Assembly (NCBI GenBank): GCA_050184295.1 | Contig: JBFXAM010000088.1 | Span: 1 to 18,422 of the forward strand | Direction of reading: 5' to 3' | DNA: 18,422 nucleotides | DNA from: JBFXAM01 sp050184295 | GTDB lineage: Bacteria > Planctomycetota > Phycisphaerae > UBA1845 > Fen-1342 | Shown here: positions 1-6,901 of the stretch, in pieces | Layout of the letters: each line of letters starts with the position of its first letter | Numbering within the stretch: the stretch's first letter is position 1 | The notes under the pieces: generated by a model | Databases searched by the model: none | What the model saw: only the letters and a program-made list of their open reading frames with translations | What the model was told of the DNA's origin: nothing | Translations under genes and position numbers: made by a program

Positions 1-405
1 GATGACCGGACCGAAGGCGGCGACGGCGGCGCGACCGGCCCGGTGCACGTCGGGGCCTTCGAGCTTGTGGTGAATCTCGTGGGTCGCTTTCGCGATCAGG
101 AACAGGCCGCCGAGCAAGAGGATCAGATCGCGTCCGGAGACGGGATGTTCGAGGATGGAGAAGAGGGGCGCGGTGAGGCGGATGATCCAGGTGATCGCGA
201 GCAGCAGCGCGATGCGCATGCCCATCGCCAGCAGCAGCCCGATCTGCCGCGCCTTGGCCTGCTGATGTGCAGGCAGGCGTCCGGTCAGGATGCTGATGAA
301 GATGATGTTGTCGATGCCCAGGACGATTTCGAGCAGGGTGAGCGTGACGAGCGCCAGCGCCTGCTCGCCGAAGCCCGTCGCCGCCACGACTTCCGCGCCG
401 ATCAT
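1..405 (-). CDS. TerC/YkoY-family integral membrane protein (C-terminus beyond window)
   Basis: The first 135 residues are visible and the reading frame runs off the left edge. The hallmark is an early membrane helix with LLEIVLGIDNIIFISIL (residues 24-40), carrying the conserved Asp-Asn pair of TerC proteins. It is followed by hydrophobic segments at about 57-78 and 93-106 and a His-rich stretch HEIHHK (109-114). TerC relatives are polytopic membrane proteins linked to metal efflux (manganese) or tellurite resistance; the exact substrate cannot be read here. The ATG at 405 overlaps the TGA of the upstream corA-like gene in an ATGA, which implies translational coupling and fixes the start. 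Pairing with a CorA-type channel fits a divalent-cation role, which is inference. Family assignment is firm; function is not. Confidence 0.88.
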   Translation of the reverse strand, partial: MIGAEVVAATGFGEQALALVTLTLLEIVLGIDNIIFISILTGRLPAHQQAKARQIGLLLAMGMRIALLLAITWIIRLTAPLFSILEHPVSGRDLILLLGGLFLIAKATHEIHHKLEGPDVHRAGRAAVAAFGPVI

Positions 406-1547
406 CTGGATTGCTCCTCCGTACGCACGCTGTGGCGGCGATCCGCGGCCGCCCCCGATTGCAGCCACCCGCGCCGCCAGAAGAAGACCACGAACACCAC
501 CGCCATCAGCAACATCACGCTCAGCGCAAACGGATAGCCCCAGTACCACCGCAGCTCCGGCATGTTCCACGGCGAGCGGTCGGGGTCGAAGTTCATGCCG
601 TAGATGCCCGCGACGAACGTGAGCGGCATGAACACGGTCGCGATCATGGTCATGATCTTCATGATCTCGTTCAGCCGCTGGCTGACGCTGGAAAGATAGA
701 GATCGACGAGATCGGACGCGACCTCGCGATAGGTCTCGAGCAGCTCGACGATGCGGATAGTATGGTCGTGGCAGTCGCGCAGGTAGACGCGCGTCGCCTC
801 GGCGACGACCGGCGCGGGGTCGCGGCTGAGCGACGCGAGCAGGTCGCGCAGCGGCCACACCGCGCGGCGGAGCGTGAGAAATTCGCGCTTGAGCTCGTGC
901 AGGGCGGCGATGCTGCGTTTCTGCGGCGCGTGCAAGATCTCCGCCTCCAGCTCCTCGAGCGTTTCGCCGCGCGCCTCGAGGATCGGGAAGTAGCTGTCCA
1001 CCAATGCGTCGAGCAGCGAATAGGCGAGGTAGTCGGCGCCGAGTTGGCGCAGCCGCCCGCGGTTGGATCGGAGCCGGTCGCGCACGGGTTCGAGACAGTC
1101 GCCGGGCAGGCCTTCCTGAAACGTGATGACGAACCCGGTTCCGAAGAAGATGCTGAGCTGCTCGGTGTCGAGCGGCGGTCCCGCGCGTGGCATGCGCGCG
1201 ACGAGAAACAGGTGCTGCTCGTATTCGTCGACCTTGGCGCGCTGGTGCACGTTGATGACGTCTTCGAGCGCCAGCGCGTGAAGCCCGAAGAGCTCGCCGA
1301 GTTCCGCCACGACGCGTGCGTCGCCGACGCCTTCGACGTTGATCCACGTGACGGCCCATTCGGCGCGCAACGGGCGGATGTCGGCCACCGACGCGAGCCG
1401 CCCCTCGTGCATGCCGTCGCGCCCGCCGAACGACATCGCGTACAACGTGGGCGGCGCCGCGTGGGGATCGGAGACCAGCGTGCCCGGCGGGGCGCCGACG
1501 GGCGTTCGGCGTCGCGTGCGGTGCTGGCGGTGGGCGCGCTTGGACAC
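402..1547 (-). CDS. corA: CorA-family magnesium/cobalt channel
   Basis: Encodes a 381-residue protein with the CorA layout. A soluble N-terminal domain contains PPGTLV (20-25), WINVEG (68-73) and a long acidic, charged helical part. Two C-terminal membrane helices follow (about 298-316 and 338-357), joined by the signature YGMNF (GMN at 317-319), the selectivity motif of CorA channels. CorA pentamers carry Mg2+ (or Co2+/Ni2+) across the inner membrane. The start is GTG at 1547. A later ATG at 1436 exists, but the longer start keeps the conserved PPGTLV segment. The gene follows the FAD reductase after 28 bases and overlaps terC by 4 bases. The family is certain; the transported ion is inferred from the family. 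Confidence 0.95.
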   Translation of the reverse strand: MSKRAHRQHRTRRRTPVGAPPGTLVSDPHAAPPTLYAMSFGGRDGMHEGRLASVADIRPLRAEWAVTWINVEGVGDARVVAELGELFGLHALALEDVINVHQRAKVDEYEQHLFLVARMPRAGPPLDTEQLSIFFGTGFVITFQEGLPGDCLEPVRDRLRSNRGRLRQLGADYLAYSLLDALVDSYFPILEARGETLEELEAEILHAPQKRSIAALHELKREFLTLRRAVWPLRDLLASLSRDPAPVVAEATRVYLRDCHDHTIRIVELLETYREVASDLVDLYLSSVSQRLNEIMKIMTMIATVFMPLTFVAGIYGMNFDPDRSPWNMPELRWYWGYPFALSVMLLMAVVFVVFFWRRGWLQSGAAADRRHSVRTEEQSR

Positions 1548-1575
1548 GTGTTACTCGCGAAGCCGGACGGCGGCG

Positions 1576-2712
1576 CTAGAATTTCCGCCCCAGCAAGAAG
1601 GCCTGGGCCACGCGCTTCGACATCTGCGCATTGCTGAAGATCAGCGGGAGCAGCAGCGAGAGATCGGTGTTGGGCATGCGCAGGTAGTCGGCGAGCACGC
1701 CGCGCCAGCGGGCGCCGAATTCGGCCAGCACGTCCTGCGGGAGCGGAGCGTGCGCGGCGTCGCGGGCGGTCTCCGCCGCCAGCCAGCCGCTCTTCATCGC
1801 CGGATAGATGCCTTCGTTGCTGAACGCGGCGACGAACCCGCCGGCGTCGCCGACCATGAGGCAGCGCTTGCCGACGTGCGATTCGATGTCCAGCGCGAGC
1901 CCGCCCGGCGTCGTCGACTCGATGATCCGCCGCGGCGCGCCCGGCAGCAGACCGGCGGCCTCGGCGCCCGCTGTCATGGTTGCGAAGAGCTCCTCGCCGC
2001 GCCCGGGACCGCGCAGCAGCACGCTCACGCGCGTGGTCGCGCCGTCGCGCGCGATGGTCCCGAGCGGAGCCCCCGCCCCGACGCCGAGCACGATGTCGAG
2101 TCCGACCTCGCCGGTGCCGCCCGAGTACTCGGCGTAGACACTCGTCGCCGACGCGGTCAGCCGCCCGGCGGGCGTCAACCCGGCGGCCCGCGCCATGGGC
2201 GAGTCGACGCCGTCCGCCAGTACGATCAGCCGCCCGCGCACCGGGTCGCCGTTCGCGAGGCTCAACACGGCGTGATCCTCAAACAGCGTCAGCCCCGTCG
2301 CCGTCACGCCGCGCACGACCCGCGCGCCGGCGGCCGCCGCCGCCCCCAGCAGCGCCGCATCGAGACGCGCCCGATCCACGATCCAGCCGTGCAGCTCGCG
2401 CTCCTTCACCGCGACGCGCTTGCGAAAATCCCACGAATGCAGGCCGATCGCGTCAAACGCCGCCGCGCCCACGTCCGCCGCACCCACGCCGCACGCCGCG
2501 CACAACTCGATCCCCGCCGGGCTGACCCAGCCGCCGCAGGGTCGCGGCGGCGGCTGCTTGTGCTGCTCGAATAGCGCGGCGTTCAGGCCGATCTGTGCGG
2601 CGCGAATCGCGGTCGCGGCGCCCGCGGGTCCGCCGCCGACCACGATCAGGTCGAGCAGGTCGAGCGGATCCGGCCGGTCGCTGTTCGAAGTGGTCGGCGG
2701 GGTCGCGCTCAT
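1576..2712 (-). CDS. FAD-dependent oxidoreductase, geranylgeranyl reductase-like
   Basis: A 378-residue flavoprotein. The dinucleotide-binding fold is seen in VVGGGPAGAATA (24-35). It is followed by PCGGWVSPAG (58-67, the conserved PCGG-type motif of geranylgeranyl reductase relatives), DRARLDAALL (113-122), ADGVDS (166-171) and the second FAD motif GDAGGFVAAFSNEGIYPAMKSG at about 288-309. Family members reduce isoprenoid chains (chlorophyll phytyl, archaeal lipids, menaquinone side chains) or act as halogenase-like monooxygenases. The substrate here is unknown. Its ATG overlaps the stop of the mlaD-like gene (ATGA at 2709-2712), so the two are probably made together. This suggests, but does not show, a membrane-lipid or quinone role. 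The C-terminus SKRVAQAFLLGRKF is weakly hydrophobic and could be membrane-associated. Confidence 0.85.
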   Translation of the reverse strand: MSATPPTTSNSDRPDPLDLLDLIVVGGGPAGAATAIRAAQIGLNAALFEQHKQPPPRPCGGWVSPAGIELCAACGVGAADVGAAAFDAIGLHSWDFRKRVAVKERELHGWIVDRARLDAALLGAAAAAGARVVRGVTATGLTLFEDHAVLSLANGDPVRGRLIVLADGVDSPMARAAGLTPAGRLTASATSVYAEYSGGTGEVGLDIVLGVGAGAPLGTIARDGATTRVSVLLRGPGRGEELFATMTAGAEAAGLLPGAPRRIIESTTPGGLALDIESHVGKRCLMVGDAGGFVAAFSNEGIYPAMKSGWLAAETARDAAHAPLPQDVLAEFGARWRGVLADYLRMPNTDLSLLLPLIFSNAQMSKRVAQAFLLGRKF

Positions 2713-4058
2713 TTCATTTGTTCGTAGAGGAATTGCTCGGCCTGGCGAAAGCGCTCGAATGCCGCCTGGATCGCGGTGCGGAGCGCGGCAAGCTCCTGCT
2801 CGTCGGACGCGGAGCGCGGTCCGGCGCCGCGCCCCGACTCGATCGCTTGGAGGCGGGCGAGCGCGTCGTGGAGCGTCGTCGCCGCATCGGCGAACGTCCG
2901 CGTGGCCTCGAAGACGCGCTGCTGCTGATTCTCCTGTGCGGTGGGTTGATAGAGCAGCTTCCAGGGCGCGAGCCGCAATTCCTGCCCCGTGAGCCGCAGT
3001 TGCTCGCTGGTGTCTTTCAGGTTGTCGAGCGTCCGCTGCAGCGACGGGCGGTTCTGCACGACCAGTCGCCGCAGCTCGTCGGTCGAGGCGTTCACGTCGC
3101 CGAGCGAGGCGTTGACGCGGTCGAGCGCCGCGTGGAGCTTGCCGACGAGGTTCGCGTCGTCGTCCGGCGCGAGCTGCCGCGCCACCGCGGGCACGACCTG
3201 GTCGCTGACGACGCGGACGGAGGTCTGGACGTTCGTGAGCGTGTCGTCGATCTTCGGACGATTGTCGCGCATCAGCGTCGCGACGTCGCCCAGCGCCGCG
3301 GCGAGCGAATCGAGTGAGACGTGCACCTTGGCGACCAGGCTGGCGGCGTCGGCGGCGTCGGTCTGCTGGCGGAGCGCGCGCGTGAGCGCATTGACATCGT
3401 CGAGCGAGGATTGCACCTTCGCCAGCAGCGTGCCGGGCGTGCCGGGGTCGGTCTGGGCGCGCAGCTCGGTGGTGATCGCGTTCACGTCGGAAAGGATGGC
3501 GTGCATCTGAGACATGAGCGAACCGGCGACGCGCTCGTCGAGCGCCCGCTCGAGCTGCGCGAGCATGCCGTCCGGGCCCAGCAGACGCCGCGAGAGCGTG
3601 CTGATGGTGGCAGCGAAGCTCTGCGAGGGCAGTCCGACGAGCGGTTTGCGCGGGTCGAGCAGCGTCGGCGGCGTGCCAACGCTGAGGATCACGAGCGATC
3701 CGCCGCCGCCGACCGCCGGCTGGTCCGTCGTGATGAGGCAGTCCCGGTAGAGGATCAGGTCGCGATCAATGGCGGCGTCGACGATGATGAAGAGCTTGGC
3801 GGGCGCGGTGGGGGTCAGGGCGTCGATGCGCTGCTCGGTGCGCAGGCCCGTGACTTTGCCGACCTCGAGCGCCCCGCTGAGGATCACCGGGCTGCCGACC
3901 TTCAGCGGCGCAAGCCCCTCGTCGTGACGAAAGTGCACCTCCAGCGCGCGCGTCGCAAAGCGCATCGCCGGTGCGAGAAAGTAAATCGTGCCCAGGAACA
4001 GCGCGACCATGCCGATGGTCGTCAGCCCCAGAACGGCGTTTTGCGAGCGCGGGGTCAT
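2709..4058 (-). CDS. MlaD/MCE-domain protein with long helical C-terminal region
   Basis: A 449-residue protein with one N-terminal membrane anchor (about 8-29). An MCE (MlaD) domain spans about 38-135, including VHFRHDEGLAPLKVGSPVIL (41-60) and GALEVGKVTGLR (62-73). A long helical region fills residues 165-449. MCE proteins form rings that ferry lipids between inner and outer membranes. The helical part contains a repeat, LMSQMHAILSDVNAIT at 181, LLAKVQSSLDDVNALT at 211, LVAKVHVSLDSLAAAL at 241 and LVGKLHAALDRVNASL at 304; the first three are exactly 30 residues apart. No MlaE permease or MlaF ATPase lies in the window. It is the first gene of the run ending in terC. A TATAAT-like box lies 78 bases upstream. 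MCE identity is confident; substrate is unknown. Confidence 0.85.
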   Translation of the reverse strand: MTPRSQNAVLGLTTIGMVALFLGTIYFLAPAMRFATRALEVHFRHDEGLAPLKVGSPVILSGALEVGKVTGLRTEQRIDALTPTAPAKLFIIVDAAIDRDLILYRDCLITTDQPAVGGGGSLVILSVGTPPTLLDPRKPLVGLPSQSFAATISTLSRRLLGPDGMLAQLERALDERVAGSLMSQMHAILSDVNAITTELRAQTDPGTPGTLLAKVQSSLDDVNALTRALRQQTDAADAASLVAKVHVSLDSLAAALGDVATLMRDNRPKIDDTLTNVQTSVRVVSDQVVPAVARQLAPDDDANLVGKLHAALDRVNASLGDVNASTDELRRLVVQNRPSLQRTLDNLKDTSEQLRLTGQELRLAPWKLLYQPTAQENQQQRVFEATRTFADAATTLHDALARLQAIESGRGAGPRSASDEQELAALRTAIQAAFERFRQAEQFLYEQMK

Positions 4059-4382
4059 GGCGGCCGATCACCAACCTCTCGACGCGCGGGGCTGATTGAC
4101 GCCGAATCGATGATCGGGCAGCCCGCGCCGGGGAGATTATAACGACGCGGACCATTCGCGTGCGCGCCGCGCGCCGTCCAGATCGCACAGAACCATCGCG
4201 CGGATCAACGACGAGCGGCCGCGACGGCGACGCGCAGCGCGGACCGACCGTCTTCTCGTGTCGGAGCTTCGAACGAAGACGCGTGTTGTGTTTGCGAATC
4301 GTCCGCGGATTGACCGCTTCTTTCAAAGCCCCGCGGGCGTGTTGTGTGCACGACGCCGCTCGCGCACGCGCGCTCAAGGAGG
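4059..4382. other. Intergenic region upstream of the mlaD-like operon
   Basis: These 324 bases hold no convincing gene. Open frames crossing it are out-of-frame extensions of neighbours, rich in Arg and without family motifs. Visible structure: an 11-base direct repeat GCGTGTTGTGT at 4281-4291 and 4337-4347, a small palindrome CTTCG-AA-CGAAG at 4267-4278, and a TATAAT on the minus strand at 4136-4141. It separates modB from the mlaD-like gene and is where a modC ATPase would be expected; none is encoded. Confidence 0.6.
4136..4141 (-). promoter_or_regulatory. Possible -10 box for the mlaD-like operon
   Basis: The minus strand reads a perfect TATAAT here, 78 bases before the ATG at 4058. In this GC-rich background an exact match is notable. 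No TTGACA-like hexamer lies at the right distance (the six bases 17 upstream read CGCACG), so this is only a candidate. Confidence 0.25.
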
Positions 4383-5033
4383 TCACGCGCGCCGCTCGAA
4401 CGCGGTGCGGTTGATCACCACCAGCAGCCCGAAGCAGAGCACCGTCAGCGTCGCCACGATCGGGAACGCTTCCATCAGCCGCCCCTGCTCATACGCCGAG
4501 TAGACGGCGATCGGCATCGTAACCCGCCCCGGCTGCCAGCCGAAGACCATGACCGTCGCGCCGAACTCGCCCAACGCCCGTGCGAAGCAGAGCGCCGCGC
4601 CGCTGGCAATCCCGTGTCGCGCGATCGGGAGGCTGACAGGCCCCCGCGCCTGCCACCGCGCGGCGCCGCGCAACGCCGCAGTCTCCAGCAGCTCGCGGTC
4701 GACCGCGCGAAACGCGGCCTTCGCGGGCAGATAGAGCAGCGGAAACGAAACGACCGCCGCCGCGAGGACTGCGCCTTCGATGCGGAAGAGGATCGAGTAA
4801 TCGAACGCCGCATGCAGCCAGCGCCCGGCGACGCCGCGCGCCCCGAGCAGCACGACGATGGTGTAGCCGACGACCGTCGGCGGCAGAACGAGCGGCAGCG
4901 TGAGCAGCGTCTCGATCGCGCTCTTCCCGCGAAACTCCGCCCGCGCCAACCCGTGGGCCAGCGGAATCGCGACCATCGCCGCCGCCACCGTCGCGGCACT
5001 CGCCACCACCAACGACAGCGCGATCGGGCTCAC
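4383..5033 (-). CDS. modB: Molybdate ABC transporter permease ModB
   Basis: A 216-residue permease with five to six hydrophobic segments and the binding-protein-dependent transport signature. The EAA loop is at about 114-137 (RELLETAALRGAARWQ then LPIARHGI). LTLPLVLPPTVVGY (44-57) and ALGEFGATVMVFGWQPGR (153-170) are characteristic of ModB. The start is GTG at 5033, which overlaps the TGA of modA (GTGA), as expected for coupled translation. The frame stays open far upstream across modA, but that extension is Arg-rich and not protein-like. Together with ModA it would import molybdate across the inner membrane, powered by ModC, which is absent here. Confidence 0.93.
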   Translation of the reverse strand: MSPIALSLVVASAATVAAAMVAIPLAHGLARAEFRGKSAIETLLTLPLVLPPTVVGYTIVVLLGARGVAGRWLHAAFDYSILFRIEGAVLAAAVVSFPLLYLPAKAAFRAVDRELLETAALRGAARWQARGPVSLPIARHGIASGAALCFARALGEFGATVMVFGWQPGRVTMPIAVYSAYEQGRLMEAFPIVATLTVLCFGLLVVINRTAFERRA

Positions 5034-6061
5034 GGCCGCGGCTCGTGCGGCGACGCGGTCCGATGGTCGTTGCTCCCGCGCGGCGCGGCGCTCCGGAGTT
5101 CGCCGGGCTGCGTCGTCGACGCACCTGGCGTCGCGAAGCCATGTCGCATGAACCCGGCAGCGCCCCGCGGGCCGGTCAGAAAGGCCGTGAAGCGGGCGGC
5201 AATCTCCTTTCGGCGGCTGGCGGCGAGCGTCACTGCGGGGTATTCGATCGGCGCGTGCCACGCGTCGTCGGCGATCGCAACGACGCGGACGCGGCCGAGC
5301 GCGGCGCGGGCGTCCGTGGCGTAGACGACGCCGGCGCTCACTTCGCCCCGGGCCACGTAGTCGAGCACCTGCCGCACGTTCGCGCCATACACGACCCGCC
5401 GGACCAGCGGTTGTTTCAAGTGCAGGCACTCGAACACCTGTTGTGCGTAGGCGCCCGCGGGCACCGTGCGCGGATCGCCGATCGCGACGCGCTGGACGAT
5501 CGGCCGCGCGAGTTCGGCAAACCCGCGAACGTGCGCCGGGCGACCCGGATGCGCATCGGATGGCGACGCCGCGTCCGACGGAAACGCCGCGCCGGCGTCG
5601 AGCTCGTGCTGTTCGCGCGCCGGATCGCGGCGATCGTCGCGATCGCGCGGCGTGATGAGCACGAGCTGGTTGCGCGCGACGACACGGCGGGTGTCTGGTG
5701 CGACGAGTCCCTCGCGTTCGAGCGCGTCGACCTGTTCGTGAGCGGCGGAGATGAAGAGATCGAGCGGCGCGCCCTCGCGGATCTGCGCGAGAAGCTGTCC
5801 CGTCGAGCCGAAACTGAGCGTGACTCCGGAGCCGGTCGAGCGCTCGAAGTCGCGCGCGATGTCGGTGAGCGCGTCGCGCACGCTGATCGCCGCCGCCACG
5901 CGCAGGGGTGGATCGACGCGCGCCGCAGCCGGGGGCGCGAGCGGCGGGTGGGCGGCGGACAGCGCGAGCACCGCCGCGAGCGCCGTTGCTGCGGCGGCTG
6001 CGAGACGTCGGGCGCCGCCGGATGGCGTCCTCGCCGCAGGACCGTTCGGGTGGAGCGTCAT
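5030..6061 (-). CDS. modA: Molybdate-binding periplasmic protein ModA
   Basis: A 343-residue substrate-binding protein. A long N-terminal signal (about 1-48, with hydrophobic core AAAAATALAAVLALSAA) precedes the mature domain: LRVAAAISVRDALTDIA (53-69), FGSTGQLLAQIREGAPLDLF (84-103), NQLVLITP (131-138), AIGDPRTVPAGAYAQ (193-207) and AGVVYATDA (243-251). These match ModA's oxyanion-binding loops (Ser/Thr near ISV and GSTGQ). A charged stretch at about 139-178 (Asp/Arg/His/Pro-rich) is longer than in typical ModA. The C-terminal tail after 312 looks disordered and may be dispensable. The gene starts at ATG 6061, 10 bases past a ModE-like operator. Molybdate is the probable ligand; tungstate cannot be excluded. 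Confidence 0.92.
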   Translation of the reverse strand: MTLHPNGPAARTPSGGARRLAAAAATALAAVLALSAAHPPLAPPAAARVDPPLRVAAAISVRDALTDIARDFERSTGSGVTLSFGSTGQLLAQIREGAPLDLFISAAHEQVDALEREGLVAPDTRRVVARNQLVLITPRDRDDRRDPAREQHELDAGAAFPSDAASPSDAHPGRPAHVRGFAELARPIVQRVAIGDPRTVPAGAYAQQVFECLHLKQPLVRRVVYGANVRQVLDYVARGEVSAGVVYATDARAALGRVRVVAIADDAWHAPIEYPAVTLAASRRKEIAARFTAFLTGPRGAAGFMRHGFATPGASTTQPGELRSAAPRGSNDHRTASPHEPRP

Positions 6062-6071
6062 GGACGCCGTT

Positions 6072-6095
6072 CGTTATATCCGCGCGGGAATAACG
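6072..6095. promoter_or_regulatory. ModE-like operator upstream of modA
   Basis: A 24-base palindrome with outer arms CGTTAT (6072-6077) and ATAACG (6090-6095) and an inner perfect CCGCGCGG (6080-6087). The outer arms, their spacing and the extra AT after the left arm match the ModE-binding site of the E. coli modA promoter as I recall it (CGTTATAT, eight further bases, then ATAACG). It begins 2 bases after the stop of the ModE-type gene and ends 10 bases before modA. It probably represses or tunes modAB in response to molybdate. Confidence 0.75.
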
Positions 6096-6097
6096 GG

Positions 6098-6559
6098 TCA
6101 AACGAGCGCGGCGCGGAGCTGCGCCCGGAACGCGACCGCCTGGCGGTCGAGCAGCGCTTCGACTTCGATTTGCAGCGCGCGATACGCCGCCAGCACCGCG
6201 CGTCCGAGCGCCGTCACCGACGACCCGCCGCCCCGCGCGCCGCCGACCGCCTTCGCGACCAGCGGGTTCGGCCAGCGGCGGTTCATCGCGTCCACGAGCA
6301 CCCAGGCCCGCCGATAGCTGAACCCCAGCCGCCGTGCGGCCCGCGACAGCGACCCGCACGCGAGAATCTGTTCCAGCAGGTCGGCGCCGGCTTCGGAGAG
6401 CGCGCTCCCGCCGCCGACTTCTACCCAGACGCGGCCGCGCAGGCGCGGCGGTTCCGGACGGCCGCGCGGCGCGGTCGAGCGGCGTGGGCGCCAAGCGGAA
6501 CGCGACTCCGCCGGCCGGTGGGCGCGTGGCGGCGTGTCGCGCCGCCGCGGCTCAGCCAC
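6098..6559 (-). CDS. modE: ModE-type winged-helix regulator without a molybdate-binding domain
   Basis: A 153-residue protein. Residues 44-138 match the N-terminal DNA-binding domain of ModE: EQILACGSLSRAARRLGFSY (63-82), RRAWVLVDAMNRRW (83-96), then NPLVAKAVGGARGGGSSVTALGR (98-120) and a helical dimerisation tail. The first 40 residues are Arg/Pro-rich and unlike the family, so the start (GTG at 6559, overlapping mop by 8 bases) may lie further in. E. coli ModE carries two C-terminal Mop domains that bind molybdate; here there are none, and a single Mop protein is encoded immediately upstream. It probably binds the palindrome just downstream to control modAB. Confidence 0.87.
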   Translation of the reverse strand: MAEPRRRDTPPRAHRPAESRSAWRPRRSTAPRGRPEPPRLRGRVWVEVGGGSALSEAGADLLEQILACGSLSRAARRLGFSYRRAWVLVDAMNRRWPNPLVAKAVGGARGGGSSVTALGRAVLAAYRALQIEVEALLDRQAVAFRAQLRAALV

Positions 6560-6773
6560 GGTCCGTCTCGTCGGTCGACACGATCACCTCGGTCGCCTTG
6601 ATGATCGCGACGGCGGGTTTTCCTTTCTTGAGTTTCAGTCGTTTGGCCGACGACGCGCTGATGAGCGAAACGATCTGGTGTCCTCCGCCGATGTCGATGA
6701 CCACCTCGCTCATCACCGCGCCGTGTTTCACGCTCGCCACGGTGCCGCAGAACTGGTTTCGCGCGCTCAGCAT
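6552..6773 (-). CDS. mop: Mop-type molybdate-binding (TOBE) protein
   Basis: A small 73-residue protein consisting of one TOBE/Mop domain: LSARNQFCGTVASVKHGAVM (2-21), SEVVIDIGG (22-30), IVSLISASSAKRLKLKKGK (34-52) and AVAIIKATEVIV (54-65). Mop proteins (molbindins) assemble as hexamers and bind molybdate as storage or as a sensor. The start ATG 6773 is preceded by GGGAG at good spacing. A longer open frame extends upstream through the hldD region but is not coding. Its 3' end overlaps the ModE-type gene by 8 bases, so both are made together. I infer that it stands in for the missing sensor domain of that regulator. Confidence 0.9.
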   Translation of the reverse strand: MLSARNQFCGTVASVKHGAVMSEVVIDIGGGHQIVSLISASSAKRLKLKKGKPAVAIIKATEVIVSTDETDRG

Positions 6774-6804
6774 CGGGTTTGCTCCCGGGTTGGATCGGTG
6801 GGTG

Positions 6805-6824
6805 CGTGCCGGGCGGCCCGCACG
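6805..6824. other. Small GC-rich hairpin between hldD and mop
   Basis: CGTGC-C-GGG and CCCGCACG can pair around a short CGG loop with one bulged C. It lies in the 128 bases between the hldD stop and mop. No T-run follows, so a terminator role is doubtful. Confidence 0.25.
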
Positions 6825-6901
6825 ATCCGCACCCCGCGGTCCGCGATCCATCGCCGCCGACCTGGGGGGCGTACGCACGCACCGCACCCCGGCGCTTCCG
6901 C

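Noticed and set aside
4136..4145. Second ModE site, since the minus strand reads CGTTATAATC
   Set aside because: Only one half-site is present; there is no ATAACG partner at the required distance.
5034..6494. Open extension of modB upstream to 6494
   Set aside because: It overlaps modA and the regulator in another frame and is Arg-rich. GTG 5033 gives normal ModB length and overlaps the modA stop.
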